In this document: positions 1 to 11,992 of the stretch, piece after piece
Position numbering within the stretch: the stretch's first letter is position 1
How the letters are laid out: each line of letters opens with the position of its first letter
NCBI GenBank assembly: GCA_004335835.1
Contig: RWJK01000843.1
Span: forward strand, 1-33,443
Length of the DNA stretch: 33,443 nt
Origin: Scenedesmus sp. ARA3
Lineage: Eukaryota > Chlorophyta > Chlorophyceae > Sphaeropleales > Scenedesmaceae
Direction of reading: 5' to 3'
Position numbers and translations under genes: made by a program
The notes under the pieces: model-generated
Told to the model about the DNA's origin: nothing
Databases searched by the model: none
Seen by the model: only the letters and a program-made list of their open reading frames with translations

Positions 1-3000
1 TGTGTCTGTATGGATCTCTGCTGCTGCGCTTATCGACAGTCCGCTGTCGTGCAGCGTCAGCGAATGCCCAGCACACGAGGTTGCACTTTGTTGAGCATTG
101 CATCAATATATAATACCGGGCGACACGGAGCAGCACAAAATAATACGTTTACGTATGTTCGCCACAACCTACGGCCAGGCTGCTGACACGCAGCTGACAG
201 CTGACGTATGATAACGTGCCAAAGTTTCCTGGAACACCACGAAGAACTGCGACTCTCTTACCATGCAATTCGTCCAGCATCACGATGCACTTTGACAGTA
301 AGCAGGGCACCCAAGGCCTTAGTTTCTGCAAACTGGCTTTTTGAGCTTTTTGGCACTTTTTGCATTCGCCCAGCGCTGCACAGCGCAGGTGCGCCAGCCG
401 CCGCTGCTGCAGCGCAGGAAGGTAGCCCCCCACCCCACCCCACCCGCACACGCTGTGCACGCCACAGTATCAAGCCTCGCTGCGACGAATGGGGGGGCGC
501 AAGCCCGCAAAAAGTCCGCGGGGCATGGTCCGTAGGGAAGAGTATGTTGTGCTGGTGGCCGTCATCTGGTGATGTTTTGGTGGCCTCAAGGATTACCACC
601 AATGTGGACAGCTGTGCAGCTGTGACAGCAGCTGCCCCATGCCGCTAGCTTCTCCATGCGCCAGCAGATACGCGCCTGCATGCAATGCACAATGCACATG
701 GTCAGCTCACACAGCACTGCTGAGCATGTAGGATGCCGAATCTACACAAAGCCAGGATATCGAAGTATGCTGGTCATGCACAGCTGCGCACCTTGAAACA
801 ATGCTAAGTCACACAGCAGCATGTGTTGCGCTGCACGCGGCTGGCTGTGTCATTGAACGACACGAGTTGCAATGAAGGCAGACATATGCACGCCATCCGC
901 TTGCTGGATAAACTGGAGCATGCATTGTATACTAACACAGCATCGACAGCCATGAGCGCCAGCAAAACCATGAAGGTATGCTACTATTTGTGATGTAGCT
1001 TCCGAACTCTATACGACAGCTGCAAGTCCAGCACCCCACCTGCAGCAACCCGGCAGGTGGATATTACCACTGCTGGTGGGGTCAGCCGCAGCAGCACAGC
1101 AGCAGCTGCTGGCATGCTGGCGCCCTGCAGCAGCTTGAGGACCAGGCCAGCCAGATTTGCTGCGTACTAAGCAAGGTTGCCCTCCTTAGCCTGACGAGAC
1201 AGCAGCAGCTGCTGGCGCCTTGGCGTGCTGGCGTCCTGGCGTGCTGGCGCCCTGCGGCAGCTTGAAGACCAGGCCAGCCAGATTTGCTGCGTGCTAAGCA
1301 AGGTTGCCCTCCTTAGCCTGATGAGACGCCTGCACAAGCAGCCAGCAGCATAACAACAGCATGCATGCAAACATGCACACATGCAAACTACTGCCAGGCA
1401 GATCCAGCTGCCAACCACCATCCACTGGCCACCAAAACAAGTGATGCCGTCAGGTGTGTTGTGTAAGTTGTGCCAAGGCTGCAACATCCATGCTGCACTA
1501 CGTAATGCTGAGCGCCTCTTATGTTGAGCTGCAGTGCATGGATTGCTGCTCAGGCTCACTTGCCCTGTTGCGCATTGCCAATGCATTGCTGCAATGCGTG
1601 CATTGCTGCATCTCCTGTCTAGCTGGCTGCTGTGCTGCGCTGTGGCGGTAGCCGCGCGCGGGGTGTGCGGGACTCACAAGGCATCCACCCAGCCTGCACA
1701 CCCACTTAACGCGCAGCTCCATACCACGCCGGGCGCACCCAGCCTTCACAACTGCTTGCAGGACAAGTCCTGCACAGCAGCTGTGCCGGCCCGCAAGGGG
1801 CCAGGGCTGGCACACTGCGTGACAACAGTGTGCCGTTGCAGCGGTGCAAGAGTAGGCGGACCCCTCTTGACAAGGCCGTGTTGAGAAACACAGCAAACAC
1901 CTCTGCTGCTGTGCACCCTTGTGTCTTGGTTGGGCGGATGCTCAGCAGGGAAGCAGGGCCAGGGGCAAGGGCTGCTGGGCAGGAGGCAGAAGCAAGGGAT
2001 GGCAGCAGGCCACGATGATAGGAGACATGGCAGGCTGCAGGCAATGATAGGGAGCACTGCTGGTGGCTTGCAGTGCGTGCCTTTCTATGGGTTTGCTTAA
2101 GCTTGCTTGCTGCAGCACAGCAGCTGCTGCAGCTCTGTGTAGCCTGTTCAGTGGCACATGCCCAGCTGCTGGAGCCATGAATGTTGCGTCAACTGCAAGC
2201 TGGTGGCTGCATACATTCTTCAAGGGCTGTTCTTGGCTACGTCATTGCCTGCTGCTGTTGCTGCACCAACATTACAAATTGTGGTCCGCAAAGCAGCTGG
2301 TGACCATGTGTGACCAGCGGCTGCCGTTGGCTCGAGCTCGCAAATATAAGAACCTGTGAGGTGTAAAAGAAGCCGGACGCTGCACAGTGCTGGCAGCCAG
2401 TCTCTGTCGCGTGGTGTGTGTGTGTGGCGCGCGCATGTTGGCGGGTGCTGCACGGGAGCAACACGAAGAGCTATTCAGCTGCTGCACAGCTTATATCATT
2501 ACCTTTACATGTTTAGGTATGTCTTTGCGTCGCCTGTAAAGCCGGAAAGCGCCATCTGAGGTGTTGCACATGGTGTCGTTGCTTGGGAAGGAGCTGAGCA
2601 CCTGCAAGCACCTGCTGTGTACAATCCGGCTGACAGTTGAGCAGCTGACCCTCTGTAGCACCGTTGAGATAAAGAAGGAACGTAGAAGTCGAGCTGGTCT
2701 GCATGAAGCCTCGTGAGGCCCAGGATGCAGGACACCAGCAACGTACAAAGCAGGTTGCATCAGGCCGTGTAAGGAACCTTAGAGGTGCAACAGAGGCTGT
2801 TGAACAGATTCGTGCAACTAGTGTTGAATACAAGGCTCGGGGCTAAGTACCTGCACGAACCAGCTCCCCAGCAGAACCCTTTGCAAGGGTCTTCAGCTGA
2901 TTTGTCAACCGCTTTGATAACATCCGATGGCAGGAGACCTTTACAGCGTTTTTGAGTTGCTGAAAGAAAGGCAAGCACTAACAAGCAGCTGCGCAGAAAC

Positions 3001-5057
3001 AGGCGCTGGACAGGAGCACTGCTTCGGTCGAGCATGGCGCGAGTCGGCATCGTGTCTGTGTACTTGTCTGACAAGTCTCGTCACCTGCATACGGAGTCAT
3101 TATGCTGCTTGATTGCGACTTGAGGCTGTACGGGAGTCGTGCATGCCTGCAGCACACTGCTGGCAGGATAGTATCAAGAGAGTTTGGCAGGATCTGTTGT
3201 GTGCATCAGCGTGTCAGCTGGCAGCCAAAGTTACCATTCGGCATGAACCAGGCTAGACAACTCATACCACACCCTGACGACAACTGCATGCAGTTTCAAA
3301 TGCCCAGATGGAGAGACCTCACAGTACACAGCAGCCCTGATCCGAGTCTCACGTGTAAGGGTGGTTACAAGGATCCCCAGCCAGAGCTAGGGTGGCCACC
3401 ACAAGCCATGAACCATTTCAATTCAAAACGGCTGAGCACCATACCATAGCTGACGTGTAACTTGCGCAACATGAACTAACACTGACTGCCCCTGCATGCA
3501 CAGGCCCAATCCTGGGTGCGCGCTGGCCACTTCCATCAACTGCTGTGCATGCGCGCATAGCACACTGGATGCCGGAAACACATCATGGCTCAAATAAACA
3601 TAAGGCTGGAGCATGCTGTGGTTTCTGTGCTGCTGCCTGCAAGCAGCAGCCCCTTCACAATTGATGCTATGCACTAAGATAAGGTCCGAACCCCGAGCCA
3701 ACTGCCAGCAGCAAATCTTTCAAACCCGACAAACATACTCTTCAAAACAAGCTTATGGCCTTGTGAGCTAGCTGCTCCTAGCAAGGCTATTCGACAGCGC
3801 AAGAAACCCTGACGTATCAGTGGCTGAGCAGCAGCCTGCAGCAACTGCGCTGTCGTAGCCTCCCTGCCGTGCGCTGTGCTGGACATTGCACAGCAAGCAT
3901 AATAATGCACAGCGACAGCTGGCTGCTGCGGTTGCAGAAGCAGAACTGACGCCAGCTTTGCACGGCCAGCAGACAGTGCTGCTGTCGCTTTAGCGCAAGC
4001 GCTGCTGAGCTGCCGAACTGCGCTCCGCTGCTGCAAGCTGGCGCACTTAGCCTTCAGCGCCTGCTGGCTGCACTGCTGTCGTTACTGCAGCTGGCACAAT
4101 GGCGCTCACGCAACATACAATGCTGCTGCTGCTGTTGCTGCTTAGTGCGCTCCCTCCCTGCCAAAGTCCATCACGATCTTGATCTGCAGCACAGTAACAC
4201 AGCAGGCACAGCAGCTACTCAGCTCCCGCAAACACACTGCAGAGGCAGATTGCAATGTTGTGACGCCGGCTGCTCAGTGAATCCCGGCACTAGCTGCCAG
4301 CTGGTAGCATGCTGCTGTATGAGCTGGCACAGCTGCGGCAGCCCAACAAGACCTTGTTGCGTGCACAGTGCAGACAGGGCACTAGCTGCATACAACTGTG
4401 TAGTACTGCTGCCCTCACACTGCCTGGTTAGCTGCCCACCCAGCAAATCACACAGTGCTGTGTTGCATCCTAGTTCTCAGTGCAGTCCCGTCCTGCCTAG
4501 TGTTTGATGAGCTCAAGCAGCGCTGCTACGTGTCTCACCTGCTCCGGCATAGGGGGGTTCCGGCTGAATGCTGTTCCGCCCACATAGTACGGGGCTGCAT
4601 ATAATAGACGGGCACATGTGCAGGTCAACACATTGCTGAGTACAGAAGATAAGCGAGCGTGATGGGAGGCTGGGTGCACTTGCAATGTGCTGTGGTGTCG
4701 TATTGCAGCTGCGGGTTGGCGCAAGCAAATGGCAGGGCATGCGATGGATGCTGCAACATCAGCAAACGCATGTTGCACTGAGCCATGTGCCAGCAACCAA
4801 CCACCAGCTGGCGCAGCAGATCCTGCTGCTGCTGCCTCAGATGAAGATCACACCACAACACTGAAAGACAGAGCAGCTGTCCCACAGCAGGGTCCTGACA
4901 GCGCTGATGCTGGCCTCGCGCTTGATGCTTTGCATGCAGAAGCAGCTGTGCTTGCATCTGCACAGAACGCTGCGACACATCCCTAGCACTTGCACACGTT
5001 TGACAATGCTGACAGATGGTCGGTCTGCTGCCGCCGTGGCTGCCAGGCTGCTGCTGC
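1..5057. other. No confidently recognised gene; probable intergenic or unresolved DNA
   Basis: Read on both strands, this stretch holds only short open frames of low complexity (Cys, Ala, Gln, Leu and Ser from CAG/CTG/TGC triplets) that I cannot tie to a family or join by consistent splice phases. The plus frame at 4687-4986 is the most protein-like (Ala/Asp-rich, preceded by a TATTGCAG acceptor-like site), but no partner exon is visible. The one clear structure is the tandem duplication at 1101-1327. Genes with many small exons could be hidden here. Confidence 0.5.
1101..1327. repeat. Two-copy tandem duplication, 127-bp period
   Basis: The segment with GACCAGGCCAGCCAGATTTG occurs at about 1140 and again at 1267, near-identical for about 60 bp, separated by a CTGGCG-rich stretch. 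Read on the plus strand it could encode a helix-like peptide (LEDQASQICC...); two of three differences are silent in that frame. The pattern resembles the exon-junction duplications of the genes downstream, so it may mark an exon of an unidentified gene, but no flanking exon was found. Confidence 0.6.
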
Positions 5058-5604
5058 TCACTGCTGCTGCTGCACCCTGCTGCTGCCGCTGCTGCTGCTG
5101 TGTGGGGTGGGCTCTGCAGCGTCCGTTGCTGCGCGCTGGCCGTGCATTGACTGCAGCAAGCCTATAATGCTGCTGACAGTCTCAGATCTGCACGCCTCAG
5201 CAGTTTCCAGGGGGCTATACTCACGGACAAGAGGGTCAGGGTGTTTCCACTCTGCCAGCAGCTGCTCTCCATGTGTCAGCATGCGCTCTGCTGCCTCACG
5301 GTTACCCTGTAGAGCACAAAGCAGCTTGTGAGAAAACGTAACGGTAAGTACCAACTCTCACACCAGCGAACGGCCACTCACGATGTTTCTATTGGCCTCG
5401 AACTCTGCCCTAATGGCCCTCGCCTGCAGACACCACCCAGCGTCAGAGTCGGTTGCAGCACAAGGTCTGATTAACAAATCCAGGTTTCAGAAGTCTTACC
5501 CGTGCATACCACTGCTGTCTGCTGCCCGACCAGTCCAAACAAGTCTTGAGCGCCTGCCTGTAGAGCTGCATAGCCCGCTGCCGGTGGGGCAACAGCAGCG
5601 ACAT
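5058..5604 (-). CDS. NDUFB9: NADH dehydrogenase (complex I) 1 beta subcomplex subunit 9-like, LYR-motif protein
   Basis: Accessory subunit of the membrane arm of mitochondrial complex I (Complex1_LYR superfamily). Three exons on the minus strand: 5604-5500 (35 codons), 5423-5382 (14 codons), 5306-5058 (82 codons plus stop). Introns are 76 and 75 bp with donors GTAAGA and GTGAGT and CAG acceptors; all junctions are phase 0. The predicted protein has 131 residues. The LYR motif appears at residues 14-16 (AMQLYRQALK), followed by a helix ending in QQWYAR, then AIRAEFEANRNI, and GEQLLAEWKHPDPLV; the EFEANR and HPDP signatures are typical of NDUFB9/B22. The usual Pro-Gly-Gly segment after HPDP is absent and the C terminus ends in a Ser/Gln tail encoded by CAG/CTG triplets, so the last exon may differ from my reading. 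An AT-rich TATA-like tract lies at about 5626-5643, just upstream of the ATG. Length fits the family (about 115-180 residues). Confidence 0.86.
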
Positions 5605-6814
5605 ATTTTGCGCTGCTTACAGTAGTTATATTCTATCTATAAGTTACTCCAGCCTGAGGTGTGTGCTACTACGGGCGAGCTCGAAATTTGCCCAGATCAA
5701 GCAGCTTTCCACTTGCTCCGGCCTGCAGCAACTCAGAACACACCGATCAAGCAACGTACTGCCGAGATCATTATCGCGTTGTCTGCCCTCATCACACGGG
5801 TGAGTGACTTTCACACCTGAACCCAGCACTCCTTGTGACGTTGCTTGTAGTTTGCTTGAGCCGCAGACCGTTTGATTTCTGAGGTATGTGTAACTTGGCG
5901 CTAGAGCTTGATGATCGAAGTAACCTACGAGGCTGTACAGTACAGCAGGTCAAAGCTGGATCACCCAGCACAGACATGACCAGGCCCTCTTCACCTGCCA
6001 AACAACAGCTACGACAGCCAGCAGCTCAATGATGTCAGATCCAGAAGCTGCTTAGCCCTACAGTGCAGCAGGCAGACCCGCAGCAACCATGTGCAGCAGC
6101 AGGCCCATCGCAGTGTCCCTCAAGGCCAGGGGCCTGTCAGTTTTTGACAGGCCTCCCTTGCAGGGCGGACTGCGGCGCCTGGGACACCATATGGCAGCAG
6201 AAACAGTAGACCTGGGCGTTTCCATAGCAACCAACGTTGTGCTGCTGACTGGGTGGGCATCCAGGACTAATCAGGCTGGCCTGATGTAGTGAAGCAGGCA
6301 GTAGCACGTTGCAGTTAGCAGCGCCAGCACAGCAGCACAGCTCCTGCAGCAAACAGAGCTGTGCCGGCATAATACCAGCGTACAAGCAGTGCCAGCCTGA
6401 GCAACTGTAGACACATCAGGTGCCGGTCAGAGGGGCACTGCATGCAGGCCTGCAGGCATCAGCTTGCAGGAGAGTTGTGCAGCGCGCGCAAACACCTATG
6501 CAAGCTGCATGCACAGCAGGGCTGCGGTGCCTCAAAGCAGTGCGTCCATGGTATGCCTAGACCAGCTGTCTTCTACCGGTGTTGCAGCTCGCTTGCTGTA
6601 CGTTGCCTCAGGCCCCTCTGTGATGGATCCGAATTGGAACCCCACCGCTGCCACAGAAGGGCTGCAGGCTTTCAACTGAAACAGCGCCTGCAGCAGCGTG
6701 TGCAACAGCGCAGCTGCTGCTCGCAGCTCAGCCGGGTGCCGCATCCTCTCCTGCAAGCCTGCTGCTTCCGTTATAAAGCCGTACGTGCATCCTGTTGCAC
6801 GTCCCTGCTTGCAG
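5605..6814. other. Gap between NDUFB9 and the membrane protein gene
   Basis: It contains the 5' side of NDUFB9 (minus) and presumably the unresolved first exon or exons of the membrane protein gene (plus). Short plus frames at 6089-6289 and 6464-6679 and a minus frame at 6532-6756 are present, but none joins exon 6815-6959 with a correct phase (that exon needs a donor leaving two bases of a codon). I assign nothing here. Confidence 0.4.
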
Positions 6815-9800
6815 GAGCACCTGGTTCAGTGTGGTGCTGCAGATCCTCAGCCTCTGCTTCTACGCGTTCTTCCAGAATGGCAGGGTAGCACGCGACGGGT
6901 TCATGCTCATACCCATCGCCTTCCTTGTATACTTACCTACGCTGCTGCTGGCGTATATGGTGAGCAGCTGCTGCACCAGAGTCCTCAGTCGCTTTGTGTG
7001 ACAGTGGTTGTTTAGGTAGCAGCAGCAGAGCAGAGGCGGCTCAGTTTGCTTGCAGGAAACAGCAGATGCGAGGAACACAAGTGACCCGCCGCTGGCTAGT
7101 TGCTGGCGGCACAACTAGACGCAGCATGCAGGCCTAGCCGCTGGTACCAGCCAAGCGCTGCTAGAACATATGCAGACAGCAGCGCAATGTAAAGCCTGCA
7201 GTGTCTGAGGCACCTTTGCTGCGACTGCTGCCCTGCTGCAGACTACTTGCAGGAGGTTGCAGGCAGCACGGCACCTGGAAGCAGGTGGGCACTCGCAGCA
7301 GGTCAAACAGCTACAATAACCTTTGGCTAGCCAGGCGGCAGCACTGCCATGCAGCTGTGGCTTTGTAGCTGAGTGCGAGTGCAGCCGTAGTGGTAGCAAT
7401 CAACCTGCGCAACTGTCCATCACAGCATCAGTTCCTTACATGAGTGCTTATGCATTGTCAAGCCATCATCAACCATCACGACATGCAGTTTGCAGGCAGT
7501 AAAACACCACAGCAGCTCGGCAGTATAAGGTTGCGAGACGCCCGCAAAAATCAAGCAAGCAGCTGCTGTTTCTCCACTGCGTTTCTGCCCCGCTGCTCAC
7601 CTGTCACGCTGTTTGAAACTGTGTTACTTTTGTCTCGACTTTGTTACGTCCAGTCCAGAGCCAGGTGCTGGGCATGTACGTGCTGCACAGTAGCATGAGC
7701 AGCTGCGGCGCGCCACAGCTGCTGGTGCAGCTGGATGATGCCATCAGTGATGCAATGGGTGAGGCACCAGCACATTGTTATCATCATTTGTTGTGTTGTT
7801 GCTGTGGCTTGGTTGGTATCTAGATGATGAGGAGGCACAAGTACTGCTGGGTTACAGCCGTTGAGGACACCTGCAGAGTGCACGGCGGTGGGGCTGCTGC
7901 ACAGTGCCCTCGTGGCCTTTCACCATGAGCCTCATTGTTTTGCTTGGATCACAAACAGCACTTGTGAATGGATTGAACCAAGAATGCCTGGTTGCTGCTG
8001 GCGTTTGTGCAGCAGATGCTCTCCATGCAGCTTACAACACGCCAACTGCGCTTGGACGCTCACATACAAGTGCAAACTCTCTGTCAACAACACATCACGT
8101 GTTGTCTGCACGCAGTGCAGCTGCAGGGCTATCTGGCTCACCCTCGGCCGCTCAGCGCCCGCCATATCAGCGCCAGCATCCTGCGCGCAGAGAACCTGCC
8201 AACCAACAGCAGGCTGGTGAGCGTTGCAATGTTGTTGTTATGACAGCAGACGCTGCAGCGGCGTTGCGCAGCCAAGCTGCAGCCATTTGCTTGCATTGTG
8301 CCACATGAGCGCCAGCATCCTGCGCGCTGAGAACCTGCCCACCAACAGCAGGCTGGTGAGCGCTGCCCAATTGTTGGTATGACAGCAGAGGCTGCAGCGG
8401 TATTGCGCAGCCAAGCTGCAGCCGATTTGCTTGCATTGTGCCACATCAGCGCCAGCATACTGCGCGCTGAGAACCTGCCCACCAACAGCAGGCTGGTGAG
8501 CGCTGCCCAATTGTTGGTATGACAGCAGAGGCTGCAGCGGTATTGCGCAGCCAAGCTGCAGCCGATTTGCTTGCATTGTGCCACATCAGCGCCAGCATAC
8601 TGCGCGCTGAGAACCTGCCCACCAACAGCAGGCTGGTGAGTTTCCTGCAGCCACTGCATGCAGCGCACTGCACTGTGCTCCCTGTCAGTGCAGCTTATAT
8701 ACAGTGGCTTGCTATGGCTTGTTTGGCATCACTGTGATTACCAAGCAACCCACACAGACACATAGCGCACTATGCTGCTCCCTGCTTGTGCAGCTGGCAC
8801 AGACGCAGACCTACATGATAGGCAGTCCTGCAAGGTTGCTCGTCAAGCCTGCTCCAGTGCAGAAAATGTGCTGGACTGCCTGTTATTGACGGGGTTACAG
8901 CAGAGATGCTGCAGCCCCCTGCAACCATACTGCAGAAATTGCATGCAACGACGCATTACGCATGGCCCAGCAGCATCTCAGCAACAGCGCCTGCTTTTTT
9001 CACTGCGTCTATCACCATGCTTATTATGCGCCATCGTCGTGTCACCGACCAAACCTGTGTGTGTATGCCTGCATGCCTGCAGTTCCTGCTGGGCCGGGAC
9101 ATAGGGCAGCGGCTGCGGCGGCTGCAGCGCTGCTTGAGGCGGCTGGCTGCTGCAGCTGCTGAGCTGCTGGAGCACTGCAGCAGCCCACGCAGCAGCGGCC
9201 AGCACTGCACGCAGCAGGTGCGCTAACGCTGCAGGAATGCCGTGTGGCTGCCAACCTCCCTCTTGCCAGCAGCAGCAGCAGCAGCAGCTGCTCACTCGTC
9301 ACTACTGACTAGTCATTGGCTTGGCACAGCGGTTCCAGCAGACCCCAGCCTTGCACTTGCTGCAGCACCTGCGCATGCGCCCCAGGCCAGTATCACAACT
9401 CGTCAGCAGATCAGATGGCAACTGGTCCTGCATGCGCTGGCCCAAACTGTTGCAGGCCTGCCTGCAGGGCACTGCCATGTCGGCAGCATAGAAGATAGTT
9501 GTGTATCTTGCTTCATAAGGCCTGGCTGGCTCTTCCAAAGTTATAGTGCCAGTCATGCCTGTGGCAGCTAGCTAGCTAACCAACAGCAGCATGACCAACT
9601 GCATCCGTGCTGCATTGCTGCAGGCACTCGCGCTGCTGCAGCAGCTCGTGGCGCTGGATGCCTCCATTGCAGCCCTAGTATCGCTCAAGGAGCTGCGAAG
9701 CCCGCTGCTGCTGCGCTGCTGCCTGCGCGTGGGCTGCGTGCTGCTGGCACCACTGGTCACTGGCAGCTGGCTCGCAGGCCTGGCTGGGGCGGGGCTGCTG

Positions 9801-11967
9801 CGGCAGCGTGCGGGCGCAACTGGCATGGTGTTCGCTATTGTCATCGGCAGCATCGTGAGTTGCCACATTCTGTGCTGAGTGTATGATTATCTTGTGGCAG
9901 GTAGCAGCTGCATTGAGCACACAAAAAACTGCCGCTGAGCATGTATGGCGCCACTGGTCACTGGCAGCTGGCTGGCTGGGCTCGCCGGGGCAGGGCTGCT
10001 GCGGCAGCGTGCGGGCGCAACCGGCATGGTCTTCGCTATCGTCATCGGCAGCATCGTGAGTTTGGCTGATTTGTGCTGCAAATGCTTCGTATGGTGCGCT
10101 TGGCTGTCATCTCTTGTGGTGGGCTGTGGCTGAATTATGGAATAAGCGGGTGCTTGGGCAATTGATGACAATGGTACTGGTTACTTTTCAACCCGGCATG
10201 TTCTGACCAACTGGCAGCTGGCTGGCTGGGCTGGCTGGGGCGGGGGATGCTGCGGTGGCGCGCGAGCACAACGGTGGTGTTTGCAATCGTCATTGGCAGC
10301 ATTGTGAGTTGGTGCGGGTCACGCGGCTTGATTGCGCCTGTGCTGTGTATTGACAAAATCAGTTGCTATTGTAGGGGCATGGTGTTTGCCTCGTTGTCGG
10401 CAGGATGCTGCCGATCATCGCAAGGCAGCCATGTACGTTGAGGTCACTATGCGCATAGTGACCTCAATGTACATGGCTGCCTTGTGATAATGCACGGTCT
10501 GCATGCAGCAGGTTTTGAAATGACAAAGTTACACAGTAGATGCATGGTTGCACACCTCATATGATATGAGCAGCTGCTGCTGCTCCTGCTGCTTCTCTTG
10601 CTGTCCGCAAGGCGGTGTGTGTTAGCATGCAATTCTGGGGCTGCCCTGCGGCTGCCCTGTACTGTGTGCTGTACTGACCTGGCTGTTTGCATGTTGCTGC
10701 TGTTGCTGCTGCAGCTGCAGGTGCTGCTGATGAGCTTGCTGAGCCTGGGGCTGACTCTATACTGCCTGCTGTACTGTTGTATGCTGCATGTTGCACTGCT
10801 GCCGCAGCTGCAGGTGCTGCTGATGAGCTTGCTGAGCCTGGGGCTGACTCTATACTGCCTGCTGTCCTGCTGTATGTTGCGCTGCTGCTGCTGCTGCGGC
10901 TGCTGCTGCCGCAGCTGCAGGTGCTGCTAATGAGCCTGCTAAGCCTGGGGTTGCAGCTGGAGGACCCTTTTGACACAGGGCCAGCAGCAGCACCTGACAC
11001 GATCAGCCTGCTGGAGTTCAACCACACACTGAGCTACGTGAGTGACAGCAACTTATTCACCTTTTGAACTTGCCTTCTGACAAGGACGATTTTACACGGC
11101 TTCTGGATTTTAAGGACCAGGAGCCGCTGACTAGACCTCAGCGTGGCGTGGGGATGAAGCAGGGACAGCCAGCAGTGCTGTGCTGGCAGACAGAAGTATT
11201 CATGTGCATGTGTCAGCAATGGTGTGAGCAGTGTGTTGCTGCCTAGATGTGCATGTCAACAGCTGCTGCAGCATGCATCCACTGGACGGCATTTGGTGCA
11301 TCTATGTCTAATGCGGGCGTGCCTTTCAGGGCGTGCAACAGCCGTTTTGCACAATGCGTGCTGCTGCTGCTCCTGCTCCTGTTGCCTGCAGCTGACTGCC
11401 CCTCCAGATGCGGAGGATGAGCCTCCAGCAGATGAGGATGCAGCGCAGGAGCAGCAGCTGCCTGCCAGTGTGAAATACCAGCAGGACATCCAGGGGTTTG
11501 TTGCGCAGCAGCAGCAGCAGCACAGCGTGCCTGCTGCGGCTGCCCCGGCCGCTACAATGCAGTATGCAGGCTCGGACTTTGCACACCAAAGTGGAGGCTT
11601 GGCACAGCAGCATGCACAAGAGCAGCGTGCCACATCAGCAGGGACTGCAGGCACTTGGGGTGCTCAGCTACCATCAAATACCTCAAGTGTATCAGCAGGA
11701 CAGCCAGCTGCTGCTGCTGATGTGGCTGCTGGGCAGTTGGGTAGTGCTGCTGCCAGTTCTATGATGAGTGCTGCTGCAGCTGCAGCAGCAGCAGCAGCTG
11801 GAAGTGCAGCTACAGCTGTTAGGCCAGGCAGTCCCGGTAGCCAATCGAAGTTGCGGCAGCGGGCATCAGTAAGCTTGGGTGGCCCAGCAGCAGCAGGCCA
11901 GCGGCAGCAGCAGCAGCAGCGTGACCCCTCAGGCTTGGCTGAGGTGCATGTAGCTGTGGAGGGTTGA
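6815..11967 (+). CDS. Polytopic membrane protein of unrecognised family, 5' end unresolved
   Basis: Exons supported: 6815-6959 (hydrophobic, LSLCFYAFF then RVARDGFM, then FLVYLPTLLLAYM); 7665-7758; an exon ending at donor 8217 (SILRAENLPTNSRL); one starting at about 8794 (LAQTQTYMIGSPARLL); 9083-9217 (basic amphipathic, FLLGRDIGQRLRRL); 9624-9854 (KELRSPLLLRCCLR followed by two probable membrane segments ending VFAIVIGSI); 10921-11037 (VLLMSLLSLGLQLEDPFDTG); 11392-11967 (191-residue disordered Ala/Gln/Ser tail with stop). The last four join in phase 0. The order helix, KELRSP, membrane pair, LEDPFD resembles plant/algal bestrophin- or FUSC-like channel or transporter proteins, but I cannot assign a family. 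The start codon, the joins between 7758 and 8133 and the end of the 8794 exon are unresolved. Introns carry three junction-repeat arrays and a 64-bp palindrome. A TGTAA signal follows the stop by 26 bases. Confidence 0.6.
8133..8640 (+). repeat. Four-copy array of an exon 3' end plus donor (about 140-bp period)
   Basis: The coding segment for ISASILRAENLPTNSRL, each time followed by a GTGAG donor, recurs with donors at 8217, 8356, 8496 and 8636 (periods 139, 140, 140). The unit includes intron sequence; copies 3 and 4 are nearly identical. Within the exon part the differences are third-position changes (GCA/GCT, CCA/CCC, ATC/ATA) apart from one Ile to Met. A long antisense frame across the array is a by-product of the repetition. 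Confidence 0.9.
9747..10303 (+). repeat. Three-copy array of a membrane-segment exon 3' end plus donor
   Basis: The last 36 codons of exon 9624-9854 are repeated at 9948-10055, each ending at a GTGAGT donor; a third copy ends at donor 10304. Copies 1 and 2 differ at 10 positions, all third-codon and all silent. Copy 3 is diverged and has an internal frame slip near its GGGGCGGGGG tract, but keeps VVFAIVIGSI and the donor. Confidence 0.92.
10421..10484. repeat. Near-perfect 64-bp palindrome (two 32-base arms, no spacer)
   Basis: The left arm begins CAAGGCAGCC and the right arm ends GGCTGCCTTG; the centre is ATGC|GCAT at 10452/10453. The arms pair at 31 of 32 positions (a single G/T difference at the tenth base from the outer end of the GTTGAGG block). 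It lies inside the intron between exons 9624-9854 and 10921-11037 and is on neither side of a recognisable element. Confidence 0.95.
10706..10953 (+). repeat. Three-copy array of acceptor plus exon 5' end
   Basis: CAGCTGCAG followed by a segment coding VLLMSLLSLGL starts at 10721, 10814 and 10921 (periods 93 and 107). Only the last copy continues into LQLEDPFD and reaches a donor at 11038. The first two continue together into TLYCLL. The first eleven codons of the real exon differ from the other copies at four positions, all silent. Confidence 0.9.
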
Positions 11968-11992
11968 GGCACGAGCACAGCTGCTGTCAGCG

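Noticed and set aside
208..648. 146-codon plus frame and overlapping minus frames near the window start
   Set aside because: Low-complexity composition on both strands, no family motif, no matching exon or poly(A) signal.
4687..4986. Ala/Asp-rich plus frame convergent with NDUFB9
   Set aside because: Protein-like composition and an acceptor-like site, but no upstream exon with a matching phase and no recognised motif.
8133..8640. Possible CRISPR-like or satellite array
   Set aside because: Units are about 140 bp, contain coding sequence and donors, and are part of a eukaryotic gene.
8138..8668. 176-codon open frame on the minus strand
   Set aside because: It is the antisense of the 140-bp tandem array; repetition of one open unit keeps it open. 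The silent changes fit the plus-strand frame.
10598..10930. 110-codon Leu/Cys-rich frame covering two repeat copies
   Set aside because: The open frame is explained by a 93-bp period divisible by three; the third copy, in another frame, is the one that continues into conserved sequence.
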